Counted from the first letter of the stretch, positions 1-13,689 are shown. The stretch is 64,000 nt of DNA from Perognathus longimembris pacificus (GCF_023159225.1 NC_063164.1:74295800-74359799), one strand, 5' to 3'. The notes: generated by a model from the letters alone, not told the origin. Numbers and translations: made by a program.

Positions 1-94
1 TAGTTACCTAATCAAAATTGTGCTTTCAAAGAAACAAAATTTTGTGAATAAGATTTAGATTTATCAAAATGAGAAAATTTGTATCATAGGATGA

Positions 95-181
95 TTATAA
101 CCTTAACTAAATTGAATTCAATTTTATACCTTTAGAAAGGCAGAAACTGAGACTGAGAAGAGTATGTGACTTCCCCTAAAA
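95..181 (+). repeat. MIR-like SINE core fragment
   Basis: A short stretch reads like the diverged MIR core, with the pattern 'gaaactgag' followed by a 'gtgacttccc'-type block. Established: MIR is an ancient tRNA-derived SINE shared by mammals. The copy is short, so the assignment is tentative. Confidence 0.4.
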
Positions 182-2366
182 TTTCAATTACTTAATGTTA
201 ACCAGAAACTTTAGCTGTGATACTCAATCATAGCATAAAGAAATATACATGGTTGCTTTATGCTGTCAGGTTGCAAAATGCATTTCCGCAGGCAGCATAT
301 TTTCCTTACTTGAGAGTGATTTGGATGTGGTACAATAGTTATATGATCACTAAGGGGTGTTTAAGCTTTACAAAATATTTTCCACATCTTAATGCTTTAT
401 GAATAGCTGTGGGAATTAAAGCAGTATTCTCTAAAATAGAACAAATAATTCTAATTTGCACATTGCATCGTATGAAATGTGTTTTGATAACTAATACAGT
501 TGGGCAATTGGGCTTATGTTCTTGTCATTGGATACAATCTGTTTTGTACATAATAAATTTTTTGTGTGAAATTATAAAAGGACTGTTAACCCCATCTACA
601 TACATACTTTCTGATTATATCTGGTTAAGCTAAAAGTGAAGAAAGAAAAGAAATAGTGTCTATTGAAAGTTACATAATATTCTAAACTAAAATAGAAAAG
701 ACACAGTTGTTTCTAGAATTCTGAATCTTTGTATGTCATCCAGAAATGCATGTCAGGGTAAATCATAATGCTTTTATGTTTTCTCTTTGCAGCTTTGAAA
801 ATATACACTTTTGCTCATAAGTCTGGGAGGTGAAGAGAGGAGCATTCTTCCTATTTAAAAAAGTAGGAAATGACAGAAGAGTATTTTTCTTGGGTGACTA
901 GACATGTGGGGAACAAACAGGTTGTTCTGGCAGATGAGCTAAAGCTCTGTCAGCCATAGAAGTGGGAGTTCCTTCTTGCTGCACAAGGAAGAATACTGAA
1001 AAAGAGCCAGAATGTCAATTGACTGAGAGAAAATATAGGCAAACTGCTGAGGAAAATAAGATCTAGGCTAGAGAATGCTATTGATGGAATAAATGGAATT
1101 TTATGTCAGTAACTGAATGATTATATAATGTCATCATTATGATCTTTGTTGGATAATACTCAGTTTCGATCTCTTTGTTCTCACATATGGTAAGTATCTG
1201 GATGTAGACTTGGCCTAAATTACATGATGATATCTGAATTCATTGAAGATGTTCACACCAATCCTCTTTCTGTCCCTCTGACTATAAATATATCCTACTC
1301 ATTTATCCAGGACTCCTCTTACTACGTTCTGCTTCTAATTCTACTTCCTCAAAGCACTATAAGGTAAAACCTGAAGCAGTGTGAATTAGGAAAACACTTT
1401 AAAAATGTTGTCATTCTTTTTGTTGTTCTTACTGTTCCCCCCACTATTTTTTCCTGTATAAAAATGTGTTTGTTGGGAAAACTTCCAATTATTTCAACTA
1501 AGATGCTTAAGGTGTCAAATTTGAACTGCCTATAGAAAGGTAAAATGTTAGTGTTGCAAAAAAATACTTGCTTTATAACCAAACTCTTCAGTAGTAAGAA
1601 GTAAGTAGTAAGTCATCAAGGAAAGACAGGTGTTTCCAGGACTGTTAAAATCAAGCACTAATTTTATGTTATATGAGAGTGCAGTCAGTGGCTGGAGTCC
1701 TGCACATGGTTTCATCAGAAAATTATACTTATCACATGATCCTTACAAAGGTATAATTTGGACACAATAAATTATTTTTATCATATATTATACATATATA
1801 TATAGTACACTAACAATAGTGGGGTGTGGCAATTTGCTCTAAGTTACACAATCCATTATGAGAAAGCTATTATTGCTAAAGAAGTACATGAGGGAAAGAA
1901 GTGACTATATCCATCAAAACTGTTGAAGAAAGTGGTAGTGTGGGTCAGGCCATTTTTTCCCCTGTGGTTTTTCTTACATGTTTAATTAAAAATAGCTGTT
2001 TAGATTTTTGTTGTTGTTTTGGATATTTTTGTTTTCTCCTAAGAAATGAAATTGGCTATACTAACTGATTGCTCCTAAAGGTGATTGCAGTATCAAGCAG
2101 AATAGACTCAGAGTCGAAATTAACATCAGCACTGTACCTTTGTTTATACCTACAGGTCTCATTTTATTCATCTTATGTGGTAATACAGGTAGGAAAAAAA
2201 GTTCAGAGTCAGGTTCAAATTCTTGTTTCTGGTACCACAGAAGGAGACTTTCCAACCATAATGCATAAACTGAGCATGAGATCCTGGCTATTCTCATCTA
2301 ATGTATAACCATATTTGACTGAGCTGATAGAGACTAGTTCTTCCTAGAGAGACTATTCCAGTGATC

Positions 2367-2368
<2 letters not shown>
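182..2368. other. Unassigned AT-rich sequence
   Basis: I see no gene or recognisable transposon here. The open frames are all under 80 codons, overlap on opposite strands and have no family resemblance. A small TA-rich patch lies near 1777-1803. Confidence 0.6.
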
Positions 2369-2399
<31 letters not shown>

Positions 2400-2439
2400 A
2401 CATATGTATATATGTGTGTGTATATATATGTATACATAC
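2369..2439. repeat. (TG)n microsatellite passing into TA/TG-rich repeat
   Basis: An uninterrupted TG run at 2369-2397 is followed by a mixed TATATG/TGTGTA tract to about 2439. Alternating purine-pyrimidine sequence of this kind can adopt Z-DNA and is usually length-polymorphic. Confidence 0.95.
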
Positions 2440-2711
2440 CTGATGTCTCCTTTCAGTATTTCTATGTTCAGTGAATGCTTAAATGACAAAAAAAAAAACA
2501 AATCCCAAAGAGAGGAAAAGAATATTTGACCTTATACTATTTGTCCATCAAAATCATAGTTTAATATTTTCATTAGATTAACTGTATTTCACTATAAAAA
2601 TTCACACTTGATTTAAAATTTTCAAATGCAAGTTAAAGTAATTTAAATGTGATATATGATATTAGATATAAATGCTGAGTTCCTCTATAGAAATAAGCTT
2701 TAGTGTGCTCA

Positions 2712-2765
2712 TTCTAGATCTATAGACAGTGTAGGTACTCAATTAATGTATGTTAAGTTTGATAA
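2712..2765 (+). repeat. Possible L2/MIR 3'-tail fragment
   Basis: The sequence contains 'gtaggtactcaattaatgt', close to the conserved CORE/L2 tail motif 'aggtactcaataaatgt'. Only about 50 bp is recognisable, so MIR and L2 cannot be separated. Confidence 0.45.
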
Positions 2766-3725
2766 CCTGGTAAACTTGAACAAAAAGCTGGGAAGGATTG
2801 TAGAATAAAAGCATTCCCCAGACCCCTTATAAATAGAGCTATTAAGCAATGAGTAAGGAACTGTCCATTACTCTATGTCATATTTCCAATCATTGATTTT
2901 AAATTTGTTTCATTGATATAATTTCATATGATCAACAACTTAAAATTCTGATGCAAAACATAATATATAAGAAAATGAAACTGGAAATTATAATATAGAA
3001 TATATTACTTAATTTTTGCCCGAAGGGATGTTATTTCACATGTTGTTTGTGTGTCTGTATTTATACAGGACTATTTTGCAAAGTGTATTTACTTCAGTTT
3101 ATTGTAGTTAGAAAGTGAAAAAGACCACCCTACAATGATGGTATGTGTTTCCTTGGTCCATGATTTGTGTTATCAACTTGTTTCAGAATCAGAATGAAAC
3201 ATTGACACCTAACATATAACCGTATTTGGCAGATGAAGACCTTGGGAAACATGTGCCATGTATGACTTCAGATGAGGCAGATTTTCAATTTGTCCATAAT
3301 ATACTTATTGGCTTGGAACTTGGATGTACTGGTCACGTGTTATGGATGATTTGTCTGACTTCTTGTCAAATCAATGTTTATTGACAAAAATCTATTTTCT
3401 TGTTTTGTCCCAGATATCTATATTGGCACATATCCCTGTGGGTATTTGGCTAGCCAGTGGCAACCAGAGATGCCAGCTAGAGTTTTTACTGTTTTTATGG
3501 TGCCAGCTGCTTTCTTGGCTTAGGTTTCTTTTGTTCAGATTGTAATGAGGGCAAGACACCCAAATCCATCCCAGTGTGCTCAGTGGGAAGTGACAGGAGC
3601 CCAACAGCTTTAGGCTAAGCAGCAGGAGCTCTCATGATTGAGGGGTCAGATATACTGGTGGATGTAAATGTAGAGTTGTGTTAAAGGATGTTATGCATAA
3701 AAGTACTGGGGAACTGTGAATATAT
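2766..3725. other. Unassigned sequence
   Basis: Nothing recognised. Two open frames of about 70 codons on opposite strands at 3324-3604 overlap each other and look like chance. Confidence 0.55.
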
Positions 3726-3810
3726 AGGGGGAGAGAAGAGAGAAGGAGAAAAGAGACAGAGAGAAAGAGGAGAGACAAAAATAGAAAAAGAGAGACAGAA
3801 AAAAAGATGA
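3726..3810. repeat. Purine-rich (GA/GAAA-type) low-complexity tract
   Basis: About 85 bases almost entirely A and G on the + strand, an imperfect GAGA/GAAA mixture with occasional ACAG interruptions. It is not attached to a recognisable SINE tail. Confidence 0.8.
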
Positions 3811-5773
3811 TTTCTTTTTTATGGGAATGTCACTATTTTTAACAAAATAATTTGATCAACTTTGATTAAATGCGTAAGAAGGCATATTAAACACTAGGGA
3901 AATTTTGTGTCATAATGTCATAAAAATGATATATAATTAAATCATCCACAGATTATTCCATTGGAACGCTGTATCCAGAGTTCTCTTTTTTTTTCATCCA
4001 TTTTTACTATTCAAATTTTATTTAGGATTTTTGCCATAGTTACAATGAGGGAAACAGAAAACAAAATATTCATATTCCTCAAAAATATTGCTGATTTCCA
4101 TCTCATAAAATTAAAGAGATAGGAGATTGACGACTGTTAACTAGAATGTAATTGGGATTGTCTGCATTAGTTAAGGATCTGGACTTAAGGTCTTCTGATT
4201 ATCATAAGTAATTGAGAATTAGATAAACCACACAAGCTGACCTTAGACTTTTCTTGATAGAATGAGGTTTTCAGCCAAGACCAAAACCCTCTGCCAGACA
4301 ATGAACTCTGTAAGGGTAGGAGGCCAAAGCCATCCTGCTTCCTTTGAAAGGTTAGCTTTCATTTTGGGAGAGATCCATCCCACTTAACCAGAATGCCCTG
4401 AAGCAAAAGGTGGAGCAACTATGGCAGAAGCTTGTTAAGGACAGAACTTGACATGAGATAGACAATTGTGCTAATTCTAAGAGAGGGAGAAAAGGAAAAA
4501 GCAGGGAAAATAGTGTCATTATAACTAATAAATTAAAAAATGAAATTATTTCCATCTGGATTAATACAGTTATGACTTTCAAACTAAGCTCTAATCCTTA
4601 GCATAGAATGTTACTGATTTCACAATCTTCAGTAATTTTGCAAATTTGTTTCCTTTCTATATGGATGGATATAAATAATTCTAAATGTCTTCCACGAATC
4701 CATAAATTGTAGAAATATTAGCAACTATGCATCATGTCTATAATGTATATTGCTAGTTCAAAGAATAAAATGAAAATTTTCATGGCCCATATCCTACTTT
4801 GTAATCAGTTGCCTTTGTTAATGTCTAATAAAAACTGGACATCAACATTTATGCTTTCATAATGAATTTGCTTTTCAAGAAACAATTATTTTGGGTATTG
4901 CTTATTTTGCTCACCCACATACTAATCAGGCTACCAGTTCAAATGACCAGGTAGTTTCAAAAAATGAGTTAAAGTTTAGAGAAGTACAATATATACAACC
5001 TCCTAGACTATAGTAGTATTAATGTCAAAACAGCTACTTTCTCTCTCCTTATCACCACCACACCAGAAACTTCACCAACATATCCAGTGCCAATTCTTAA
5101 AAGGTCCTTAAAAACATCCAGTTTATATTCTGATTCTGATCCAGCAGAGATGAGAACAGAAATTGTGATTGCCAAGAAAAGCAATTCACGATACAGTAAT
5201 AATCTTCTCAGTACTTTTGTTCTTGTCTCTATCTAATAAATGTACTTTCTCTGGGTGGGTGGGGAAAAATGACTATCAGAAACCAGAAGAGACAGTGTGG
5301 ACACACCCTGGATGCCATAACTTTGAAAGCAAACAATAACTTTCTATTTCTTTTTAAAGAAATGCCCCAGTAATTAGGTTATTTTTTAAACATTTTCTGC
5401 CACCTTGCATGAAATTATGAGACACAGAAAGTTTGCCAAGTAATTCTAAGCTTCATAACATGATCAACTGTGTGTGAGTAATGAACAGAGTTTCTGGAGG
5501 ATTCTTTCAATATTAAGGTCACACATTTACAAAGAAAAACTGCCAAAAATCAGCCCGATATGTTTCAGAAAGGATTTCTAAGAAAACTGGTGAATAGTAA
5601 CATCATGAACCCTTCTCACTTCAATATTAAGCAAAACGTCCTACTTGTAAGTCTACAGAAATTTACATAGAAGCAAGGATGTTGTAACATTTAGATAGTA
5701 ATTAAGACAGAGAGTGGAAATTTTCTAAGCATTAAATGAAGCATTCAGGAAAGGTCTTCAAGTATATGTTTAG
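3811..5773. other. Unassigned AT-rich sequence
   Basis: No gene or named repeat recognised. The 76-codon minus-strand frame at 4352-4582 has no recognisable similarity. Confidence 0.55.
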
Positions 5774-5785
5774 AAAAGGAGTCTT

Positions 5786-5990
5786 GTGGGGCTGGGGATA
5801 TGGCCTAGAGGCAGGAGTGCTTGCCTCGTATACATGAAACCCTGGGTTAAATTCCCCAGCACCACATATACAGAAAACAGCCAGAAGTGGCGCTGTGGCT
5901 CAAGTGGCAGAGTGCTAGCCTTGAGCAAAAAGAAACCAGGGACAGTGCTCAGGCCCTGAGTTCAAGACCCAGGACTGGGAAAAAAAAAAA
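5786..5990 (+). mobile_element. IDL-Geo dimeric SINE with target-site duplication
   Basis: The left monomer is ID-like (tRNA-Ala derived), beginning 'ggggctggggatatggcc' and carrying a B-box-like region before 'ccccagcaccacatata'. The right monomer is the Geo-type module with 'gctgtggctcaagtggcag' and 'gccttgagcaaaaagaa', followed by a poly-A tail. A 12-bp direct repeat, AAAAGGAGTCTT, lies at 5774-5785 and 5991-6002, as expected for L1-driven insertion. Low divergence and the intact duplication suggest a relatively recent copy. Family knowledge: IDL-Geo is a SINE of geomyoid rodents transcribed by RNA polymerase III. Confidence 0.92.
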
Positions 5991-6002
5991 AAAAGGAGTC
6001 TT

Positions 6003-7870
6003 AATCCAAAGTTGTGGCAATAAAGAAAAAAATATCTAACAGACATGTTACTTAGTATGGATGCATATGCCATTGTTTTAGGAAAAGTAATATTTTAGGG
6101 TAACTGATCTCAATTTCTATAAAGGTCAAGGAAATAACCAGTTATATGTACGCACACATTCACTTTCTGTCTTATACTCCAACATGAAGAGTGTGGCCTC
6201 TACTACTAGCTTACTATGAATCCTCCAATCCTGTCATACCTTGCACATGCAGCAAACATAAACAGAACTTGTGTCATATAAGATCTATGAACTATGCCCT
6301 CCATGTTTCTGGTTACCAACCATATAACAAGTGAAATCTCAACATATTATTACCTAGATGGTGAGCCTCTGAGCCAGGTATATCTCCTATGGACAGCATA
6401 CCAGTACTGTTAAGCCTATAGCTGTTCCCAGGGGAACCCCTGGAGTCATATAAGACAAGAAGTCTGCATAACCTTTCTGGACCATTCAAATTAGTCAGAA
6501 GTTTTGGGGGCAGGGGTGGGGGAAGGGCTCTGCTCTCTAGTATGCTCAATTTTCCTAATTGCTTGTTTGAAGAATATGCTTCTTTTTGCAAGGGCTAAGG
6601 ATCTCTGATTTATCTTAGTTTGGGATCATTAATAGAGAAAAATTACATACGGACAGAAGGGAGCCGTTGTCCTCAAGCGTTCAACCAGTGCATTATACTG
6701 CTGAATTTTCCAGGAAATTGGAAGACCCCAGTAAACCATAGGAGAGCTTGTTAGCTATAGAGATTATGAAGAAAAGACATAGGAGATTTGAGTGTATTTT
6801 GCTTTCTGTGAGTGTGAAATTAATATTAATGGAGACTATGGAATTCAGCTCAGGAAATTGTGCCATTGAGTTTGCCTAAAAAGAAACAGAACCATCAGGG
6901 TTACATAAATATACATACATCCTGGTGATACAATGTTTGCAAGAAGGAACTTCCTCCAGCAAAGGGATATGAGTATTATAATATTAAAAAGTGACTGGAG
7001 AAGCTACTTAGAATGTATTTTAAAAAGCACTATTCTCAAAACTGTTTTTAAAGCAACCACAATTTTCTGGAGTGGGGGCAGAGAAAGGCTGAATTCAGAG
7101 GTGATAATGGAATGTTTTTTTATTTCCCTCCTAATCATAAAACCTTCAGGTCAGGTCCTGATTTCTTCTTTCCATTTTTATTTTTTTTTTATATTTTTAT
7201 TCTTCAATACTGAAAGAGACAAATCAGAGGCAATATTTGAAATGCAGGCCTAAATGATCTCTACTTTATGGAATAAATTGATATTGTTGTTCTCTGCACT
7301 TGCATTTAGAGATTATTAATTCATTGTTAAATATTAACATTTCCCAGTAATTGTCTTCTTCCAAAAATCAGGCATGCTATTAAATGCAAGCTTTGGAAAG
7401 TGCTTTTGTATTCCACTATCCTCTTTTGAGTTGAGAGTGAGTACATAATTAAACTTGGCCTGAAATCAACCATATAAGAGTTGAATAAATACCAAGTCCA
7501 ACTGGGGAGGATTTACCATATGAATGTTCTTTTCCTAAGACTAAAACACAGGTTAGATTTCCAAGTTTCAGAATGTTGCTCAATGAAAGAAATATGTTGC
7601 CCATGAGAAAGAAATAAATCAAATGGTGGTGTAATCTCTAATCAAAGGCACTAATGGTCACAAAGAATTCAGAACAAAGGTTTGCTGAGCTAGCAAAGAC
7701 ATGGAAAAAAGTTTAATACATAAGCATTCTAAGAAAAAGGTCTTTTAACTAAAACAATAACAATGCTTCTTGGTTGTTTAGTATGTTTGTTTCAGCAATT
7801 GTTTTCATTGTTTCCATTTATTCTTTTTTTTTTGTCAATCTGACCCCAAAATTCTGCTTCTGTAAATAGC
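6003..7870. other. Unassigned sequence
   Basis: No gene recognised. The segment around 6310-6600 is richer in GC than its surroundings and has a 92-codon minus-strand frame, but its proline run is coded by a simple G-rich stretch near 6500. It may be an eroded LTR or another old repeat that I cannot name. Confidence 0.5.
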
Positions 7871-7878
7871 TTGCTTAA

Positions 7879-8018
7879 CTTGTTATTTGCTCTACCCCCT
7901 GCACCAACCTCCTACATCTGTGAACTTATTGCATGCTCTACTCCCTCCATCAAGCCCTGACATCTTTATTATTTATTCTAAAGAAAAAATATTTATTCCA
8001 TTTATTCTAAAGAAAAAA
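7879..8018. repeat. Two local tandem duplications
   Basis: A roughly 41-bp unit at 7879-7919 is followed by a diverged copy at 7925-7965, both sharing 'gctcta' and 'acatct'. Immediately after, the 19-bp unit ATTTATTCTAAAGAAAAAA occurs at 7971-7989 and again at 8000-8018. These look like replication-slippage duplications. Confidence 0.65.
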
Positions 8019-9244
8019 ATAACTAAAACTAACATGAATAAATTGACTCTGTATTGTCAATAATTAAGAAGTTAAAATTTTTGTGAGATGGAATATCATC
8101 TAATATACTATTTTTTCTAACCTAAGGGTATATTTAAAGTTACTTCATTTATTTCCAACTGTATGTTTATTTAAAGCATGTTATTACCTCCCAGGATGCT
8201 CTTTCAAAGAAAGCAGAGATTCCATTACTGCTTTTGATATCAATGACTGCTTATTTAGAACCTGGAATTGTATTTAGAGAAACATTTGACATACAAAACC
8301 AGTGAGATGAAGGAATGCAATTTTGGGATCTTTGTGTCCCAGACTTTCTATGACAAAGAATAACTCATCTCAAAGGGGGGATATTAATGCATTTCATATT
8401 TATTCTTTTAATCACAGGTAAAAGGAGTTTAATTATATTTATTTGAAATCAAATAAGCTTGCTTATAATCTACTGAAAAATCCTTGTTACTGGTTGTTAT
8501 TAGCTCTAAATCATTACAAAAGAAGAAGACAAGGAGAAGCAAAGACATGTGAGTATACATAGCATGCCTACCAGCATTTAGTAGGTGGGAAACAGGAAAC
8601 CAATGACATTCACAAGCAGAAGAAAGCTGCCATTACACCGAGTAAGAAGGCAACCAAGCCAAGGACAGATGGATTACTGATTGATTTTGACAACATTTAT
8701 AGACTTCATTTAACTTTTTTTACAGGCAACAAAAACAATGAAGTTCACCAGAAAAATAAAAAGACCCACAATTTTCATAGCATATTTTAGAATTATAATG
8801 TCAATGGATTGTATTTCATCTTTTTAAAGAATATCTCAAGGATAATAATACATTTATGCCTTTGCAAATCATGTTCCTATTCATGTATTTTCCACTTAAA
8901 AATAAAGACTGAAGAACAAAGGGATACTTAGTTATTTTCACTTAACATAGACCCTAAAAATGATTAATTAGACATTTAGAAAGTAGTTTGTGAATAATTT
9001 GAATATCGATATCAACCCAGAATGCTTTTCCTTACACCTTCCTCTATGTATTTTCAAGATGATCTTTGACTGACTAGTGAGGCAGAGATTTGTGTTGTAA
9101 TCTCTCTGTTTTAGCCATCATTATAAGATGAATTGACTGTTTCTTCTGTTGAATGAATAGTGATGATGTGTTGGGATTTAATATCTCAATCTTGTTTCAA
9201 GATAAGTCAGGGGTGTACATTAATACAGGAAATTTCAAAAGAAA
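8019..9244. other. Unassigned AT-rich sequence
   Basis: No gene or repeat family recognised. Confidence 0.5.
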
Positions 9245-9440
9245 ATGTATCCTTTTTAAAAATAATACTTTAATTGTTTTAAGTAGTTGTACAAAGGAGT
9301 TACCATTCAACAATCACTTTATAGGAACAATGCATCTTGGTTGATGTTACTCCATTCATCATTCTTACCTGTCCCTTCCAAACCTTCCCTTAAATTTTCT
9401 TAGTTTCATAGTATATACACTGAATATTATGACTACACTT
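9245..9440 (-). mobile_element. Old L1 3' end (antisense)
   Basis: The segment 'agttgtacaaaggagtta' with a preceding T-rich, ATTG-containing stretch is the reverse complement of the 3' terminal motif seen in sense orientation at 42535-42660 and 59680-59765. Comparison among these three copies within the window supports a shared L1 3' untranslated end. Age and subfamily cannot be fixed. Confidence 0.45.
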
Positions 9441-10619
9441 CTACCTTTGTTCTCCTCAATACTTCCACTTGTCGCCAGTTCACATCTTTCAAATGGCAGC
9501 TTCCTTGTACCCATTGTGTTGGATGGAGAGTTAACACATCATTTGAATTCTCCCCTGTACATAAAATAGTTTGCTTAATATATTTGCATACACTTATATA
9601 CAACACTGTATGTGTTTTTATAAATTGCATTTATAAATTAGTTGTATCTTCTACATATGTGAGAAATCATGAATATTTTGTCTCTCTGGGAAAGAACATG
9701 TGTCCCTTAAGCTGGCAAGTTTGTACCTTGGTTGTTGTATGTTCTAGGTTCAGGAACATCAGTTTACAGCACTTTAATTATGGTGTTTGTATGATGCAAC
9801 AGGGTATAGGCTAGGTATGTTTAGGATGAATTTGTTGACCATAAGGCTTTTAACAAGTGGAGATGCATCCATAGGAAATGGAAGAATACTTTGCTTTATT
9901 GAAACAACTACTCAGAGTAGAACTAATTTGAGGTATGAAAACAATGAGAATTTTAGAAAGCAGAGATTATGGTATGAAAAGTATTTTAATAACAAATAAG
10001 ATCAAATCCAAAAATAACAGAGGGAGGGGTTGTGAAAATCTTAATTTGGCGAATTTATGTTCACTTATCTAATAGAAAAAAAAAAAAGAACCCAAAAAAA
10101 CCCTCAAGTATGTGTTCAGAGACTTATTAGAAGATTCTTGGCCAGATCAAAATTGTTCTGAGGAGCTATGAGATTCAAATCAGAACATCTCACACTGCAC
10201 AATTTCTTTTAAAATTAGTACTAGAACAAATGATTAGGCATAGAGTGTAATAGAAAGGTCATTGTCTCCAAGCTGAAGAAACCAATGTCCCATCCTGGTT
10301 CAGTTATAAGTGACTATGATTTGTGAAGTTTAATGCTCAGTTTTAAACGTTAAAAGTGTACAAGTTGCTTTGTTACAATAAAACTAAATGTGTACACACA
10401 AAAAAATGAAATTTAAATTTGAAGTTTCATTATCCTTAAACAAGGGAATTTTGGTATCTAAGATCCTGTTACATGGGTTGATATTTTCACCTAGAGTTTG
10501 CTAACGAATGGGTTAATTTCATTCAGATGACTCTTACAATTCACAAAGAACATTCACTTATCCTCTTGACATTTGTTTCTTTCACCAAAGAAATTCCATC
10601 AAGATTGGGGGCTGTAGAG
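9441..10619. other. Unassigned sequence
   Basis: No gene recognised. Overlapping 60-76 codon frames at 9433-9999 show no similarity. An A-run lies near 10077-10088. Confidence 0.5.
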
Positions 10620-10940
10620 GCAGGAACATTGGTTATTCAAGGCATTGGCCAAGTGATTTCCAGGTATTAGGAATTTAATATTCTGTACTGTCTTGGGATC
10701 TTCCTGGGTACTCTGAACATTCAGTTGCATCATTCAAGAAGAGAGGAATCCAACGGTGGCTGAGAGATACAGATACCAGGCCAGGAGAGAGGACAGTAGC
10801 CCTACCATTTTTATAGCAATGTGACCCAAATGCAATAATCCAAACCTCAGATTGGGGGTAGATAATGGTCATAATGCCTAGAAATGGTAGAATCCAGGTA
10901 CTGGAACACAGCAGGGAGGAGTGAGTCTTTGCCACAGTTA
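10620..10940 (-). repeat. Candidate ancient interspersed repeat, family unknown
   Basis: Read on the minus strand, this block begins 'ctgtggcaaagactc' and has the feel of an eroded mammalian LTR or DNA-element relic: mixed GC content, a TATAAAAA-like stretch and no tail. An 86-codon minus-strand frame here has no recognisable protein similarity. Confidence 0.3.
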
Positions 10941-13214
10941 CAATAAAGAGACTGAGTAAGAAATGTAAATGATAATCAGAAACAGAGTCCTGACTGGAAC
11001 CTACTTTAAATTTGTGTGAGATTCTAGAATTGTGTGTGTTGGTTTTCTAACATTCAAGGTTAGAAATAAAAGCTTTTCCTTTTTGCCAATAATCCACAAA
11101 AAGGGACCCTAGCAAGCTATGCTTTACTGCCTATATTTAACCTTGTTCCAGCCACACAGCTCTCACAAACGCAGAAAATATAGTATCTTACAAATAATAA
11201 TTCTTTAAAAATGCATATACATCCAACATTTTATCCTGAAGATACATCAAATTCCTTTGTTAGCAAGAGACTTTATTCCTTACAGTACAATCTTTCAAAA
11301 ATCCATATGTGGGGAATGAGCAACCACATTATGTGATTTGATTATATGCTTTCATTGGAAAAAGGCAGAAGAAGAGCACTTGGTATTTGACAAAAGAGTG
11401 GAAAAAATAGAAAGAAATGGAGTAGAAATGGATTGTGGGAGGATGCATTTCCAAAAGCACAGTCTTCTCATTTCAAACTCTTCTTTCATAGCATAAAAGT
11501 AATCAAGAGTGATTTGGATTTTTTACAATATATAAATGTGAGACATTACATTTAATTTTGTTCCTAGATATAGACATAAACTTTCTTTTGGGGCTTTAGC
11601 TCTGTTGTGTCCAGGAGTTCCTTTCATTATTCTAAAAGGAAACTCAAACATATACTTTTTTCAGTCCTAATAGGTGGAGAAGCTCTCTGTAAACTGTAGA
11701 AGGAAGGTACTTTGTACACCATGAGGGTGTGGACCTGAATTACTGGGATGGAGAGCCTGTGAGGTCTTGGATGGTGAATTAGTTTCTCCATGTGTATTCA
11801 ATTTATGTTTTTGTTTTTGTTTTTTGTTTTAGTTCTGGAACTTATTCAGAAGACTGACTTATAAATCTGGGAAAGCACATGCACAAAACAAATAAATAAG
11901 TAAATAGCTGCCCTCTGCCATTAAAAAAAAAAAAAACAAAAACACACTGCTTCCTCAGAAATGATTCATTGCAAACTGGCCTCACAGAGATAGCTAAAAA
12001 GCCCCACCTTCCTACCATGATTCATTGTCTTCCTTAGGCATGAGACAGAAGGGAGAGCAGAAGATCTTAAGGGAAGGAAATCAAAGAACATTTTCTGAGT
12101 AGAATTTGTGAAACGCACTCAGAGCTGAAGAAGAACAGGGAGACTTTATTTTTTTTTTCAAAGTTTATAACATTAGGTTCATTTGCCCCATAATTGAAAA
12201 GCTATAAGTCATCCTTTAACTTACTTAGGACTTTGTTGGATAAAATAACCTAAAATATCTAGCTTGAGATTCTTATCTAGGATTGAAAATACTTGCACAT
12301 TAGTCATGTGCAATTACTTATGTGATATGAATTAAAAAACAAGCATGAATTAATGTATTATATTGGAAAGGCCATTTAGTATATTAAACAGTGAAAACAG
12401 AAACAAATAGTACCAACTCAAATTATTAATAATCAGAAAAAAATGAAATCACTTAAAAATATAATTTCTGTCTGCAATTGGGTAACATGCAATCCAATAC
12501 AATTTTTGATATATGTGCACTTATTCACTAGCTAGTTTCTACTGAAAGATATCTTGCAGTTAGTTATATGACTAATATCAGTACGAAGTAAATATAATTA
12601 GAAACATAGAGAAGTGAGAAAAGTATAATATTTTAAGTACATTATTTCTTTTTCTAGATTTATATTTCTTTAATTCACAATTTTCCATCTTCAAGTGAAG
12701 GGTTTCATGCAGAAACTACACAAAAAGTCCCTGTTCTACCAAAATTATGGAAATAAGATATAAACTATTGACACTAGTAAAGAAGAGGCCATGAAAGAAT
12801 TTTTGTCAAATTTCATTGTCACAAATAAATTTATTGATTATTTTCATTTTGCAAAAAAGTACCAAAAAACTTAAAGTCATGAGAAATGAAATATTGAAAA
12901 AGACTGCATTACAAAGATCTTAAATAACTAAGTAGAATAATAAATATGGGCATCTCTCCGCTTGCTAGAAAATGTCTCCATTTACAAAGGCTACAGGTTT
13001 TGAAGCTTTAGCTGACTTTCGATCACCCCATAATCCAGCTGAGTTTTTTCACATTCTTCCAAAGTATTTTCCCTTTTGCTTTCTAGCCTCAAATTGTAGT
13101 CCTTAATGCTAAACTCAGATTATTGCTATTCCATAGCAATGGAGATAATGCTTGATGGAATCCACTAACTTGTGATGAAGAGTATTTAAATTATTATCAG
13201 TCTTTTCTCTCTAC
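10941..13214. other. Unassigned AT-rich sequence
   Basis: No gene seen. There is a TTTTTG-rich patch near 11809-11830 and an A-run at 11922-11935, possibly tails of eroded retroposons whose bodies I cannot identify. Confidence 0.5.
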
Positions 13215-13385
13215 AAACAATGATTCAGACTACTTGAATCAGAACCACTCAGCATGCTTTTAGAAATGTAGATATCCAATGTTCATGTCCATATTCTGAG
13301 ATTTTGATTCCAAATCTCTGGAATTTCCCTTGAGAATTTAAGATTTTATCAACCCCCATAGACAATTTTATGCAACACGGAAGAG
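13215..13385 (+). repeat. MER5-like (hAT-Charlie) DNA transposon relic
   Basis: The order of diverged blocks, 'gaatcagaaccactcagcat', then 'tgagattttgattccaaa', then 'ttgagaatttaagattt', resembles the non-autonomous MER5 family. It is heavily mutated and has no identifiable terminal repeats. Confidence 0.45.
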
Positions 13386-13643
13386 CCCCAGCTATACCAG
13401 CAATGAAATATGGTCAGAAAACATCCTTAAGTATTTTGATTCTGAGAGAAGTAACGATTAAGATCATTACTAAGTTAGAGAAATCATGGTTACAAATTTT
13501 CCTTACTAGGAAGCAACCCTGCTGCTGCTGCTTTTAGATAATAGAAGGAATCTGATGAAGAAAAAATGTTGCTGGATATCTAAACTGATGGGATAAAGCA
13601 CCTGAGTGAGAGGAAATTACAAACAACAGTTTAAGTATGAAAT

Positions 13644-13645
<2 letters not shown>

Positions 13646-13688
<43 letters not shown>
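13646..13688. repeat. (CA)n microsatellite
   Basis: Perfect dinucleotide run of about 21 units. It generates a poly-(Cys-Val) stretch in a minus-strand open frame that should not be read as a protein. Confidence 0.97.

Positions 13689-13689
<1 letters not shown>

Noticed and set aside
6313..6591. 92-codon minus-strand frame with PPPLPP motif
   Set aside because: The proline run is coded by a simple G-rich stretch; the region may be an eroded repeat.
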